Part shown: piece after piece, positions 48,135 through 58,100 of the stretch
Position numbering within the stretch: position 1 is the first letter of the stretch
How the letters are laid out: each line of letters starts with the position of its first letter
NCBI RefSeq assembly: GCF_040529055.1
Contig: NZ_CP132342.1
Coordinates: 2,726,001-2,790,000 of the forward strand
Source: Xanthomonas sontii
Lineage (GTDB): Bacteria; Pseudomonadota; Gammaproteobacteria; Xanthomonadales; Xanthomonadaceae
Length of the DNA stretch: 64,000 nucleotides
Direction: 5' to 3'
Program-made: the position numbers and the translations under genes
Notes under the pieces: model-generated
The model's database searches: none
Told to the model about the DNA's origin: nothing
The model's input: the letters and a program-made list of their open reading frames with translations, nothing else

Positions 48135-48527
48135 TCAGGCCTCCTCGGGAGCGCCCCAGAGCCGAGTCCGAAGCCCCCCTTTTCCGGTCGCCGCCTGTGC
48201 ATGCGCCCGGACGATGCTGCTATCAATCATCAGGTACTCGTTGTCTCGAGCCCGAGTCAGGCTCTGGAAAATCCGCTCCCAGACGCCCTTGGCGGCCCAA
48301 CGGGTAAAGCGTTTGTGCACGCTTTTGTAGGCCCCGTAGCGCGGCGGCAGATCACTCCAGCGTGCGCCGGAGCGCAACACCCACAGCACGCCATTGACGA
48401 AAGTGCGGTTGTCGGCTGCTGTGCGGCCCGGGTCACTGGCTTTGCCTGAAAGCAAGTCTTCGATCCGCTCCCATTGGCTCTGGGTCAATTCATAGCGGCT
48501 GGGCCGCGACGTGATGGTCTTCGACAT
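48135..48527 (-). CDS. IS5-family transposase, OrfA part
   Basis: 130-residue N-terminal half: YELTQSQWERIEDLL, GVLWVLRSGARWSDLPPRYG and the first catalytic Asp in MIDSSIVRAHA. A run of four A and six G (complement of 48174-48183) lies where the reading frame must move -1 to join OrfB, a plausible programmed slippage site. If not shifted, translation ends at 48135. Confidence 0.88.
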   Translation of the reverse strand: MSKTITSRPSRYELTQSQWERIEDLLSGKASDPGRTAADNRTFVNGVLWVLRSGARWSDLPPRYGAYKSVHKRFTRWAAKGVWERIFQSLTRARDNEYLMIDSSIVRAHAQAATGKGGLRTRLWGAPEEA

Positions 48528-48560
48528 CCCAAAAAAATACCGCTGAATGTCGATACAGCC

Positions 48561-48829
48561 TAGGGCGTGTCATCAATTCCCGAGTATGCCGCGTTGGGTC
48601 TGGCAGGCGCGCGGCCGGCGTTGCGTGGCGCAGCGCCTGACTGGCCGTCAGGTCAAGCCGCGCGGCGCCGGCCGCGCGCCTGCCAGGCCCAACCCGAAGG
48701 GCCGCGATTGCGCGCGCCCATGGCCGCGTCATCGCTCGGGCGTGGACGGACGTCCACTTCCTCGCTCTTCCTTGCCACAGGCGCGCGCAATCGCGGCGCG
48801 GCATGCTCGGGGATTGATGACACGCCCTA
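48561..48829. repeat. 269-bp nested inverted-repeat element (MITE-like)
   Basis: The outer ends are 33-bp inverted repeats with two mismatches (48561-48593 and 48797-48829), starting TAGGGCGTGTCATCAAT. Inside are two long arms: 28-bp repeats with one mismatch (48593-48620 with 48666-48693) and 18-bp perfect repeats (48701-48718 with 48780-48797). Each arm has a smaller hairpin in its loop (CCTGAC / GTCAGG near 48636-48651, GTGGAC / GTCCAC near 48742-48757). The whole can fold as a three-way cruciform. There is no coding capacity. It is bounded by CTAG at both ends and abuts the insertion sequence. Confidence 0.85.
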
Positions 48830-48958
48830 GGTCACGCGCTGGAGACGCCGGCGCAATCGAAAGCGGCATGAGGCGCATCGAGAACCGAGCGCAATGCCGC
48901 AAGCAGGCACGGCATGCGCCAACCGCCGTGCCGTTGCTCTGCTCGCAATCGCGACGGG

Positions 48959-50872
48959 TCAGCCCGCCGCGGTGCGCGGTGCGCTGGCGCTGGTGGCCAG
49001 TTGCGGCCAGCGCTTCAGCACCGCGGCGCGGATGCCGGCGGCGTCGATGCCGGCTTCGGCCAGCAATTGCTCGCGGCTGGCATGGTGCTGGAACGCGTCG
49101 GGCAGGCCCAGGTGCAGCACCGGGCGCAGCACGCCTTCGGCGTTGAGCAGCTCGGCCACGCCGGAACCGGCACCGCCGGCCACCACGTTGTCCTCGATGG
49201 TCACGAAGCCTTCGTGGCTCTGCGCCAGCTCCAACAGCAGGGCGCGGTCCAGCGGCTTGACGAAGCGCATGTTGACCACGCTCAGACCGAGCTCGCGGCC
49301 GACCTGTTCGGCTGCCGCCAGGGTCGCACCGAACGCCAGCAGCGCCACCGTGTGGCCCTGCGCGCGCACTTGCGCCTTGCCGATCGGCAGGGGGTCCAGC
49401 GTGGTCCCGGGGGCGATCCCGGGGCCGGTCCCGCGCGGGTAGCGCACCGCAGCCGGGCCGGCATGGCGCAGACCGGTGCTGAGCAGTTGCCGGCACTCGG
49501 CTTCGTCGGCCGGCGCCATCACCACCAGGTGCGGCACGCAGCGCAGGAAACTCAGGTCCAGGTTGCCGGCATGAGTGGCGCCATCCGGGCCGACCACGCC
49601 GCCGCGGTCGATCGCGAACAGCACATCGAGCTGCTGCACCGCCACGTCGTGCACCAACTGGTCGTAGCCGCGCTGCAGGAAGGTGGAATAGATCGCCACC
49701 ACGGGCTTGGCGCCGTGCACGGCCATGCCCGCGGCCAGGGTCACCGCGTGCTGCTCGGCGATGGCCACGTCGAAATAGCGCTGCGGGTATTCCTTGCTGA
49801 AGCGCACCAGGCCCGAGCCTTCGCGCATCGCCGGGGTGATCGCCAGCAGTGCCGGCTCGGCCGCGGCCATGTCGCAGATCCAGTCGCCGAACACGTCGGT
49901 GTAGGTTGGCGCCTTGGCGCCCGGCTTGGCCACCAGGCCCTTGCTCGGGTCGAACGGGCCGACCGCGTGATAGCCGATCTGGTCGCCCTCGGCCAGTTCG
50001 TAGCCCTTGCCCTTGGTGGTGATGACGTGCAGCAGCTGCGGACCCTTGAGGGTCTTGAGCGTCTTCAGCGCGCCGAGCAGCGCCGGCAGGTCGTGGCCGT
50101 CGATCGGGCCGGTGTAGTGGAAGCCCATTTCCTCGAACAGCGTGGACGGCACGAACATGCCCTTCCAGTGCTCTTCCCAGCGTCGCACGAAGCGCGCGGT
50201 GGGGTTGCTCTTCTTGTCGCCGAGGATCTTCTTGCCGCCCTCGCGGATGGCGTTGAGGGTCTTGCTGCCGCTCATCCGCCCCAGCATCTTGGTGACCCCG
50301 CCGACCGCCTCGGAGATCGACATGCGGTTGTCGTTGAGGATCACCAGCAGGCTCGGTTCCGGGTCCATGCCGCCGGCGTGGTTCAGCGCCTCGTAGGCCA
50401 TGCCCGCGGTCATCGCGCCGTCGCCGATCACCGCCACCACCTTGCGCTCGTCGCCCATGCGCTGCAGCGCCACCGCCATGCCCAGCGCGGCCGAGATCGA
50501 GGTGGAGGAATGGCCGACGCCGAAGGTGTCGTACTCGCTTTCCTCGCGCTTGGGGAACGGCGCCACGCCGTCGGCCTGCTTGACCGTGTGGATGCGGTCG
50601 CGGCGTCCGGTGAGGATCTTGTGCGGATAGGTCTGGTGGCCGACGTCCCACACCAGTTGGTCGACCGGTGTGTCGTAGAGGTAGTGCAGGGCGACGGTGA
50701 GTTCGATCACGCCCAGCCCGGCGCCGAAATGGCCGCCGCTCTTGCCGACGCACTCGATCAGAAAGGCGCGCAGTTCCTCGGCGATGGCCGGCAGCTCCGA
50801 TTCATCGAAGCGACGCAGTTCGGCGGGGACCTGGATGCGCGAGAGGCGCGGATAGCGGGTGGGGTCGATCAT
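48959..50872 (-). CDS. dxs: 1-deoxy-D-xylulose-5-phosphate synthase
   Basis: Thiamine-diphosphate enzyme joining pyruvate and glyceraldehyde-3-phosphate, the first step of the MEP isoprenoid pathway; 637 residues. The N-terminal TPP domain has [10 protein letters not shown] and [17 protein letters not shown]. The pyrimidine-binding domain carries the catalytic Glu in [14 protein letters not shown], and the C-terminal transketolase domain closes the protein. It stands alone on the minus strand. Confidence 0.97.
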   Translation of the reverse strand: MIDPTRYPRLSRIQVPAELRRFDESELPAIAEELRAFLIECVGKSGGHFGAGLGVIELTVALHYLYDTPVDQLVWDVGHQTYPHKILTGRRDRIHTVKQADGVAPFPKREESEYDTFGVGHSSTSISAALGMAVALQRMGDERKVVAVIGDGAMTAGMAYEALNHAGGMDPEPSLLVILNDNRMSISEAVGGVTKMLGRMSGSKTLNAIREGGKKILGDKKSNPTARFVRRWEEHWKGMFVPSTLFEEMGFHYTGPIDGHDLPALLGALKTLKTLKGPQLLHVITTKGKGYELAEGDQIGYHAVGPFDPSKGLVAKPGAKAPTYTDVFGDWICDMAAAEPALLAITPAMREGSGLVRFSKEYPQRYFDVAIAEQHAVTLAAGMAVHGAKPVVAIYSTFLQRGYDQLVHDVAVQQLDVLFAIDRGGVVGPDGATHAGNLDLSFLRCVPHLVVMAPADEAECRQLLSTGLRHAGPAAVRYPRGTGPGIAPGTTLDPLPIGKAQVRAQGHTVALLAFGATLAAAEQVGRELGLSVVNMRFVKPLDRALLLELAQSHEGFVTIEDNVVAGGAGSGVAELLNAEGVLRPVLHLGLPDAFQHHASREQLLAEAGIDAAGIRAAVLKRWPQLATSASAPRTAAG

Positions 50873-51022
50873 CGGAATGGAGGTTCAGCGGACCTGTCAT
50901 TTTCCTCTCCATTCCGGGCACGCGCAATCAACCCGTTCATCCGCGGGCGCGTGGATGGCCGGTTTTGGCCGGGGTGCGGCAATCCGTCGCAGCGGGCGTG
51001 ACGGCGGCGTGAGGCCGCGCGG

Positions 51023-51682
51023 CTACAACGAGAGCTTCGAGCGCTTCGGCAACTGCGCCTTCAGGAACGACATCTGATCGGCCAGGATATTGCGGTTGGA
51101 CAGGATCAGATGCTCGATCCAGCTCGGCCGGTACGGCACCGCCAGCAGCGGCATCGACGCCTGCTGCGGGGTGCGGTTGCCCTTGCGCGAATTGCAGTGG
51201 AAGCACGCGGTGACCACGTTCTCCCAGATGTCGCGGCCGCCCTTGGACACCGGCAGCACATGATCGCGGGTCAGCTGCGGGCGGCTGAACTGCTGGCCGC
51301 AGTACAGGCACAGTTGCGCGTCGCGGGCGAACAGCGCGGTATTGGTGAGGGTCGGGGTGGGGTCGAGCGCACGCGCATGCGCGTGGCCGCGCGCGGCGAT
51401 GATCGGATGCAGCTCCAGCACGCTGCGCTCGCCGCTGGCGCGGCTGATGCCGCCGTGGATGTGCAGGCACGGCTCGCCGAGCGTCCAGGCCACCGCGCCG
51501 CGTGCGTACAGGCAGGCGGCATCCTGCCAGTTGATCCAGTCCAGCACGCGGCCATGCGCGTCCAGCGACAGCAGCCGGACCGAAGGCAGGTGGGAAGGGG
51601 ACGCCGCAGGCGACGGGACCGCGGCCGAGGCGCCGCAGGCCCCGGTATCGATCAGACCAAGCGTTGTTGTGTCTGTCTCCAT
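51023..51682 (-). CDS. HNH endonuclease family protein
   Basis: 219 residues. The zinc-binding HNH fold is clear: LCLYCGQQFSRPQLTRDHVLPVSKGG, then NVVTACFHCNSRKGNRTP, giving two CxxC pairs around the His-Asn-His core. The N-terminal half is a poorly conserved domain. No toxin, phage or restriction neighbour is present, and this stand-alone type is common in Proteobacteria. Target unknown. Confidence 0.9.
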   Translation of the reverse strand: METDTTTLGLIDTGACGASAAVPSPAASPSHLPSVRLLSLDAHGRVLDWINWQDAACLYARGAVAWTLGEPCLHIHGGISRASGERSVLELHPIIAARGHAHARALDPTPTLTNTALFARDAQLCLYCGQQFSRPQLTRDHVLPVSKGGRDIWENVVTACFHCNSRKGNRTPQQASMPLLAVPYRPSWIEHLILSNRNILADQMSFLKAQLPKRSKLSL

Positions 51683-51743
51683 CGGGAAGACAGCTTATAC
51701 CCGATTGGTGACGGTTTGTGTATCGGTCGCGGCGGGCCGTGCG

Positions 51744-51770
51744 GCCCCGGCACGGCGTGCATGCCGGGGC
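51744..51770. terminator. Hairpin between the HNH and acyl-CoA dehydrogenase genes
   Basis: GCCCCGGCA / TGCCGGGGC, a 9-bp perfect stem with a 9-nt loop and no U-tract, 25 nt beyond the acyl-CoA dehydrogenase stop. It is likely a transcript end or RNA-stabilising hairpin. Confidence 0.5.
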
Positions 51771-51794
51771 TGCGTTCGGACCTGGATGTGCGAC

Positions 51795-53579
51795 TCAGAA
51801 CTGCGCGTCGGCCAGCGTCATCAGCGGCGCGGCGCCGCTGTCGATGGCCGCGGCGTGGGTCAGCGTGCGCGGCAGCAGGCGGGCGTAGTAGAAGCGCGCG
51901 GTCTCGCGCTTGGACTGCTTGAACGCCTCGCCGTGCGCCGAGGCCTCGGCCGCGGCGACGCTGCGCGCCCACCAGTAGGCCAGCACCACGTAGCCGGAAT
52001 AGAACACGTAGTCGTAGCTGGCCGCGCCCAGTTCCTCGGGATTGCCGGCGGCGCGCTGCAGGATGCGCTTGGTCAGCGCCGCCCACTCGGCGGCCTTCTC
52101 GCGCAGCGGCGCGACGAATTCGGCCACCGCCGGGTTGTCGGCGTGCTCGGTCAGGAAGGCCTCGATCTGCGCCAGGAACAGCTTCAGCCCGGCGCCCTGG
52201 CTGGACGCGGTCTTGCGCCCGATCAGGTCCAGCGCCTGGATGCCGGTGGTGCCTTCGTACAGGGTGGTGATGCGCGCGTCGCGGGCCAGTTGCTCCATGC
52301 CGTGTTCGTGGATGTAGCCGTGGCCGCCGAAGCACTGCAGGGCGTGATAGGTGTTCTCCACCGCCCACTCGGTCTGGCAGGCCTTTGAGATCGGGGTGAG
52401 GAAGCTGACCAGCACGTCGGCCTGCTCGCGCTCGGCCGGGTCCTGCGCGCTGTGCGCGATGTCGATCAGGGTTGCGGCATGTAGCGCCAGCAGGCGGCTG
52501 CCTTCGGTCAGCGCCTTCACCGTCAGCAGCATGCGGCGCACGTCCGGGTGCACCAGGATCGGGTCAGCCGGCTTCTCCAGCAGCTTGGCGCCGCTCAGCG
52601 AACGCGACTGCAGGCGCTCGCGGGCGTAGTGCAGCGCGTTCTGGTAGGCGCGTTCGGACAGACCGATGCCCTGCAGGCCGACGCCGAGGCGCGCGGTATT
52701 CATCATGGTGAACATGGCCTGCAGGCCCTTGTGCGGCTGCCCGACCAGGTAGCCCTCGGCGCCGTCGAAGTTCATCACGCAGGTGGCCGAGCCGTGGATG
52801 CCCATCTTGTGCTCCAGCGAGCCGCAGCGCAGCGCGTTGCGCTCGCCGACGCTGCCGTCGCGGGCGACCTTGAACTTCGGCACCACCAGCAGGGAGATGC
52901 CCTTGGCGCCGGCCGGCGCGTCCGGCAGCCGCGCCAGCACCAGGTGCACGATGTTGTCGGTGAAGTCGTGCTCGCCGGCGGTGATGAAGATCTTGGTGCC
53001 GCTGACCGACCAGCTGCCGTCGGCGTTGGGCTCGGCGCGGGTCTTGAGCAGGCCCAGGTCGGTGCCGCAGTGCGGTTCGGTCAGGCACATGGTGCCGGTC
53101 CAGCGGCCATCCACCAGCGGCTTCAGGAACACCTCCTGCTGCCAGGCCTCGCCGTGCTGCTTGAGTGCTTCGACCGCGCCGTGCGACAGCAGCGGGAAGT
53201 TGCCCCAGGCCAGGTTGGCGGCGTTGACCATTTCGTTGAGCGGCACGCCGAGGGTGTGCGGCAGGCCCTGGCCGCCGAACTCGGCGGCGGCGGTCAGCCC
53301 GGTCCAGCCGCCCTCGGCGAACTGCCGGTAGGCCTCGCGGAAGCCGGGGGCGGTGGTCACCGCGCCGGTGGCCTTGTCCAGGATGCAGCCGTGCTCGTCG
53401 CCGACCCGGTTCAGCGGCGCCAGCACGGTGCCGGTGAAGCGCGCCGCTTCCTCCAGCACCGCGTCGATCAGTTCGGCATTGGCGTCGGCGTGGCCGAGGC
53501 GGGCGAACAATGCCTCCACCTGCAGCACGTCGTGCAGCGCGAAGCGGAGATCGGTCAACGGGGCTTGATAGGTGCTCAT
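51795..53579 (-). CDS. Acyl-CoA dehydrogenase
   Basis: FAD enzyme oxidising acyl-CoA to 2-enoyl-CoA in fatty-acid beta-oxidation, 594 residues. The FAD/substrate region is GTMCLTEPHCGTDLGLLKTRAEPNADGSWSVSG in the middle domain. The C-terminal helical domain has CFGGHGYIHEHGMEQLARDARITTLYEGTTGIQA, with the catalytic Glu in LYEGTTG. A further roughly 130-residue C-terminal extension is typical of the longer bacterial subgroup. It is a single gene with no electron-transfer partner nearby. Confidence 0.94.
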   Translation of the reverse strand: MSTYQAPLTDLRFALHDVLQVEALFARLGHADANAELIDAVLEEAARFTGTVLAPLNRVGDEHGCILDKATGAVTTAPGFREAYRQFAEGGWTGLTAAAEFGGQGLPHTLGVPLNEMVNAANLAWGNFPLLSHGAVEALKQHGEAWQQEVFLKPLVDGRWTGTMCLTEPHCGTDLGLLKTRAEPNADGSWSVSGTKIFITAGEHDFTDNIVHLVLARLPDAPAGAKGISLLVVPKFKVARDGSVGERNALRCGSLEHKMGIHGSATCVMNFDGAEGYLVGQPHKGLQAMFTMMNTARLGVGLQGIGLSERAYQNALHYARERLQSRSLSGAKLLEKPADPILVHPDVRRMLLTVKALTEGSRLLALHAATLIDIAHSAQDPAEREQADVLVSFLTPISKACQTEWAVENTYHALQCFGGHGYIHEHGMEQLARDARITTLYEGTTGIQALDLIGRKTASSQGAGLKLFLAQIEAFLTEHADNPAVAEFVAPLREKAAEWAALTKRILQRAAGNPEELGAASYDYVFYSGYVVLAYWWARSVAAAEASAHGEAFKQSKRETARFYYARLLPRTLTHAAAIDSGAAPLMTLADAQF

Positions 53580-53682
53580 GCGATCGCTCGTGACGAGGGC
53601 CGCGGCGCGGCCGAGGTGCCCAGGATACTATGGCGTATGGAGTATGCGCAGCCGCGCCGAGCCCGCCGGTGCGCGGCGCCGT

Positions 53683-54330
53683 TCAGTCGAGCAGGCCGTG
53701 GCGGACCGCGTAGCGCACCAGTTCGGCGGTATTGCGCATGCCCAGCTTGTTGAGCACGCGGAAGCGGTGGTTCTCGGCGGTCTTGACGCTGATCTGCAGC
53801 ACCCGCGCGATCTCCTTGGTGGTGCGGCCCTCCACGATCAGGTGGAACACCTCGCGTTCGCGCGCGGTCAGGCTGCGGTAGGGATCGGGCGGCAGCGCCT
53901 GCGGCTGCTGCATCTGCGCCACCAGTGCCTGCGCGGCCTGCGGCGAGAAGTGGCCGCGGCCGGCGTGCAGGTTGCGCACCGCGGCGATCAGGTCGGCGCT
54001 GGCGCTGTCCTTGAGCAGATAGCCGGAGGCGCCGGCGCGCACCGCGTGCAGCACGTATTCGTGTTCCTCGTGCATGGTCAGCACCAGGATCCGCGCCAGC
54101 GGCACGGTCTCGCACAGCCGTCGGACCACGTCGATGCCGTTGAGCCGCGGCATCGAGATGTCCACGATCGCCACATCCGGGCTGGTCGCCTCGGCCTTGG
54201 CCAGCGCCTCGATGCCGTCGGCGGCCTGCGCCACCACCTGGATGCCGTCGATCGCGTCGAGCACGGCGACCAGGCTTTCGCGCACCAGGGTGTGGTCGTC
54301 GGCGATGAGGACCCGGATCGGCGCGCTCAT
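53683..54330 (-). CDS. NarL/FixJ-type response regulator
   Basis: 215 residues from the ATG at 54330. The receiver domain has the acidic pair DD (10-11) and the phospho-acceptor D57 in VAIVDISMP. A LuxR-type helix-turn-helix follows at about 145-210 (SLTAREREVFHLIVEGRTTKEIARVLQISVKTAENHR). It is the last gene of the FHA/kinase/histidine-kinase operon, 88 nt after the histidine kinase, and would be its output. Confidence 0.94.
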   Translation of the reverse strand: MSAPIRVLIADDHTLVRESLVAVLDAIDGIQVVAQAADGIEALAKAEATSPDVAIVDISMPRLNGIDVVRRLCETVPLARILVLTMHEEHEYVLHAVRAGASGYLLKDSASADLIAAVRNLHAGRGHFSPQAAQALVAQMQQPQALPPDPYRSLTAREREVFHLIVEGRTTKEIARVLQISVKTAENHRFRVLNKLGMRNTAELVRYAVRHGLLD

Positions 54331-54418
54331 GCCGGTGCGCTCCAAGCGCGCCGACAGGCGGGATGTCGCGGCGTGTGCAGCGTCGCGCGGGTGTCGGGGC
54401 GGGGCAGGGCGATCACGT

Positions 54419-55138
54419 TCAATCGGCCTCCAGCGGGACCCGGATCTGCACGCAGCAGCCCTCGCCCGGGGACGATTGCAGGCGCAGGCTGCCGCCGCTC
54501 AGGCGCAGGCGTTCGCGCAGGCCGCTCAGGCCGCTGCCGCCGGCCACCAGCGCCTGCTGCGGGTCGCAGCCGCGGCCGTCGTCGAGCACCTGCAGATGCG
54601 CCCAGCCGTCGCGGGCCACCAGCCGCAACAGCACCGACTGCGCAGCCGAGTGCTTCAGCGCATTGGTCAGCGCTTCCTGCGCGCTGCGGAACAGCAGGGT
54701 CTGCAGCGCTTCGTCCAGCGTCGGCAGCGGGCCGATCTCGACGCTGACCGGGGTGGCGCCGGCGGCGGACTGGCTGCGGCCGAGCCAGCCCAGCGCGGCT
54801 TCCAGTCCCAGGTCGTCGAGGATCGGCGGGCGCAGCAAGCGCGACATCTGCCGGGTGTCTTCCAGTGCCTGCGTACACAGATGGATGGCGTCTTCGAGCG
54901 GTGCGCGCAACGCGGCGTCGGCCGCGCCGAGCGCCGCGCCCAGTTGCGCCAGCCGGTGCTTGAGCACGGTGAGGTTCTGGCCGACGCCGTCGTGCAGCTC
55001 GCGCGCCAGGCGCCGGCGTTCGTCCTCCTGCACCTTGACCACGGCGCGGCCGAGGCGGCGGAATTCGCGTTCGTTGGCTTCCAGCCGCTGCAGCAGCAGG
55101 CGGTAGCGTTCGGCGGCGGTCGTGGCGGCGTCGTTCAT
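54419..55138 (-). CDS. Soluble NarX/DegS-type histidine kinase
   Basis: 239 residues. The HisKA_3 dimer helix carries the phospho-acceptor H49 in RRRLARELHDGVGQNL. The HATPase part shows the N-box SAQEALTNALKHS, LDDGRGCD and GSGLSGLRERLRLSGG. There is no transmembrane or recognisable sensor domain, so its input must come from another protein. The ATGA overlap with the Ser/Thr kinase gene points to that partner. Confidence 0.94.
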   Translation of the reverse strand: MNDAATTAAERYRLLLQRLEANEREFRRLGRAVVKVQEDERRRLARELHDGVGQNLTVLKHRLAQLGAALGAADAALRAPLEDAIHLCTQALEDTRQMSRLLRPPILDDLGLEAALGWLGRSQSAAGATPVSVEIGPLPTLDEALQTLLFRSAQEALTNALKHSAAQSVLLRLVARDGWAHLQVLDDGRGCDPQQALVAGGSGLSGLRERLRLSGGSLRLQSSPGEGCCVQIRVPLEAD

Positions 55139-58100
55139 GGCGTGGTCTGTGCGCGCGCGACAGCGGAACCGTCGGTGGCCTGCGCCGCGGCGCGGCGGGC
55201 GCGTTGCGCGGCGGCGTGGTCGCCGAGCGCGTCCAGGCGCTGCGCGGCCTGCGTGTGCAGGGCGGCGGCGAACAACGGGCTGCCGCGCAGCAGCAGGGCC
55301 TGCGCCTGCGCATAGCGCGCCGCGACCTGGTCGGCCGCGCCGTAGCGCAGCGCCTGCTGCAGATAGCGCAGGCGCAGCCCGGCATTGCCCAGGCGGGCGA
55401 CGTCGCCCTCCAGCGCGGCGAGCGCGGGTTCGTCGTGCGCCGCGTGTACCTGGACCTGCAGTTGCAGCAGGCGGGTGCCGCTGGCGCGTGCCAGCGCCTC
55501 GGCCTGGCGCAGCGCGGCGGCGGCCGCGGCGTCATCGCCGTCGCGTTCGGCCAGTTGCGCCTGCAGCAGCGCCGCACTCGCGCGCTGTTCGCTGGACACC
55601 GAGGCGGGCGCTTGCCGCTGCACCTGCTGCAGCGCCAGCCGCGCCTGCGCCGGGTCGTCCAACGCCAGCCACACCTGCGCGCGCAGCAAGGCGATGTCGG
55701 TCTGCCCGCGCTGGTCGCGGCTCTGCTGGAACAGCCGCTGCGCCTGGTCCAGTTCGGTCAGCGCCACCGCGCGCTGGCCTTGCCAGAACGCCAGTTCGGC
55801 CAGGTTGCGCCGGCTCACCGCCACTTCCTCGAGCATCTGGTGGCGCTCGGCCTCGCGCAACGCCTGGCTCAGCAGGGTCTGCGCCTGGGTCCAGTGGCCG
55901 CGTGCGGTGGCCAGCAGGCCGAGATTCTGCGCGGTGCGCACGCGGCCGGTGGCGTCGTTGAGGTCGGCATAGGCGCGCGCGGCCTGTTCCCAGAACGCCT
56001 GCGCGCTGTCCAGGTCGCCCAACTGGAAATGCGCGAAGCCGATGTTGTTGAGCGTCTCGGCGACGCCGTGCGCATCGCCGATCGCGCGCCAGGCGGTCAG
56101 CGCGCCGCGGAACGCCTGCAGCGCCTGCGGGTAGTCGCCGCGCTCCTCGGCCAGCAGGCCGAGTTCGTTGGCGGCGGCGGCCTGACCGTCGCGGTCGCCG
56201 AGTTCGACGTACAGCACCTGCGCCTGCTGCAGTTTCTGTTCGGCCTCGGCGAAGGCACCGCCGATGCTCAGCGTGCCCGCCAGGTTGCGCAGGCTGGTGG
56301 CGACGCCACGGCGATTGCCGACCTGCCGGCGCAGCTCCACCGCGCGCAGGTACTGCGCCTGCGCCTGCTGCGCCAGGCCGAGCCGGCCGTAGCCCACGCC
56401 CAACGCGTTCACCGTCTCCGCTTCGCCATAGAGGTCGCGGCCGCGGCGGAACAGCAGTTGCGCGCGCAGCAGGTCGTCGTCCACCGCGGTGGCGGCGTTG
56501 CCGCTGAGGATCGCCAGCTTGCCCAGCGCCAACCACAGCCGCGGGTCGTCGGGATCGCGCTGCGCCAGCGTACGCAGGCGATCGCGTGCCGCGTCCAGGT
56601 GGCCGGCCTGCGCCTGGATGCGCGCGACCTGCAACTGCACCTCGCTGTCGTCGGGCCGGGCCGTGGCCAACGCCTGCCAGGCGCTGTCGGCAGCGGCGAG
56701 ATCGTCTTCGGCTTCCAGGCGCAGCGCCGCCAGCAGGGCCAGGGTGCGCGGCCGCGCCGTCGCCGCAGGCGCGCGCGCATCCAGCGCCTCGCGCGCCTTC
56801 TGTTCTTCGCCGATGGCTTGCGCCGCGACCACCTCGGCCAGGCGCAACGGCGCGGACTGCGGCGCCTGCGCGCTGGCCTCGGCGAACTGCTGCAGTGCCT
56901 GCGCGCTGTCGTCGTGCTGCTGCGCTGCCAGGCCGCGCGCATACGCCTGCAGCGCGGCAGGTGCGGGCAGGTCGTCGGGCAGGGTGGCGCCTTCGCCGAG
57001 CAGCGCCCTGGACGCGATCGGCAACCAGGCGGCGTAGGCCGCGGCCGGATCGGCGGCGGTCGGTCCGTCGATGCGTTGCGGCGCGCCGCTGGCCGGGTGC
57101 AGCAGCGCCTGCAGGCGCCAGCCGGCGCCTTGGTGTTGCAGGCTCGGCTGCAGCACGCGCTGCGCCGAAGCGAGCCGGCGCAGCGCCGCCACGTCCAGCG
57201 GCGCCTGGCCGGTGGGGTCGTACTGGCGCAACGCCTGCCGGGTGCGCGCGTCATCGACCACGGTCAGCGTTTCGCCGAGGCTGCCGCGCAGCCAGCTGCC
57301 GAGCGCCAGGCGTTGCTCGGCGCTGCCCGGGTCGCCGGCCAGCGGCAGGACCAGCAGGCGCGGCAGCGGTTGCGCGGCGACCACCGGCGGCGGGGCGCTG
57401 GCGCGTTGCGCCTGCCACCGCCAGGCACCGACGCCAAGCAGGGCAGCACCGGCGAGCGTCGCGGCCAGGCCCAGGCCGAGCCGGCGCCAGCGCCGGCGAT
57501 CGCGCGGCAGTTGCCGACGCTCGATCGCCACGATCACCTCGCCGGCGTGCTGCAGGCGGTCGCGCGGCTGCGGGCGCAGCAGCCGCTGCAGCAACCGCAC
57601 CAGCCAGCCCGGCACGTCCGCGCGCAGCCGGTCCACCGGCGGTGGCTCGCGCAGCATGCGCTGGGCCAGGGTCTCGGACAGGGTGCCGCCGGCGAACGGC
57701 ACCTGCCCGGCGAGCATTTCGTAGAGGATCAGGCCCAGCGCGTAGAGGTCGCTGCGCGGGTCGAGCGCGTCGCCGCGCGCCTGTTCCGGCGACAGGTAGG
57801 CGGGCGTGCCGATGACGTTGCCCAGGGTCGCGCCGAGACCGCTGCTGGCCATCGAGCAGGCCACGCCGAAGTCGCTGATCAGCGCATCGCCGCCACGCTG
57901 CAGCAGGATGTTGGCCGGCTTGAGGTCGCGGTGCACGACGCCGCGTGCATGCGCCGCCTGCAGGCCGCGGGCGATGTCGCCGGCGATGCGCAGGGCGGTG
58001 TCGACGTCCAGCCGTTCCTCGCGCTGCAGCCGCGCCTCCAGCGACTCGCCGTCCACGTAGTCCATGCTGATCAGCCAGCGCCCGGCGTGTTCGGCCAGGT

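Larger units (their letters stand above)
47741..48560 (-). mobile_element. IS5-family insertion sequence (820 bp, intact)
   Basis: Perfect 17-bp terminal inverted repeats GGCTGTATCGACATTCA begin at 47741 and end at 48560, flanked by TA on both sides (47739-47740 and 48561-48562). The reconstructed target is CCCTAGGG, so the element chose a CTAG site, as members of the IS427 subgroup often do. Two transposase frames lie on the minus strand. Confidence 0.93.
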
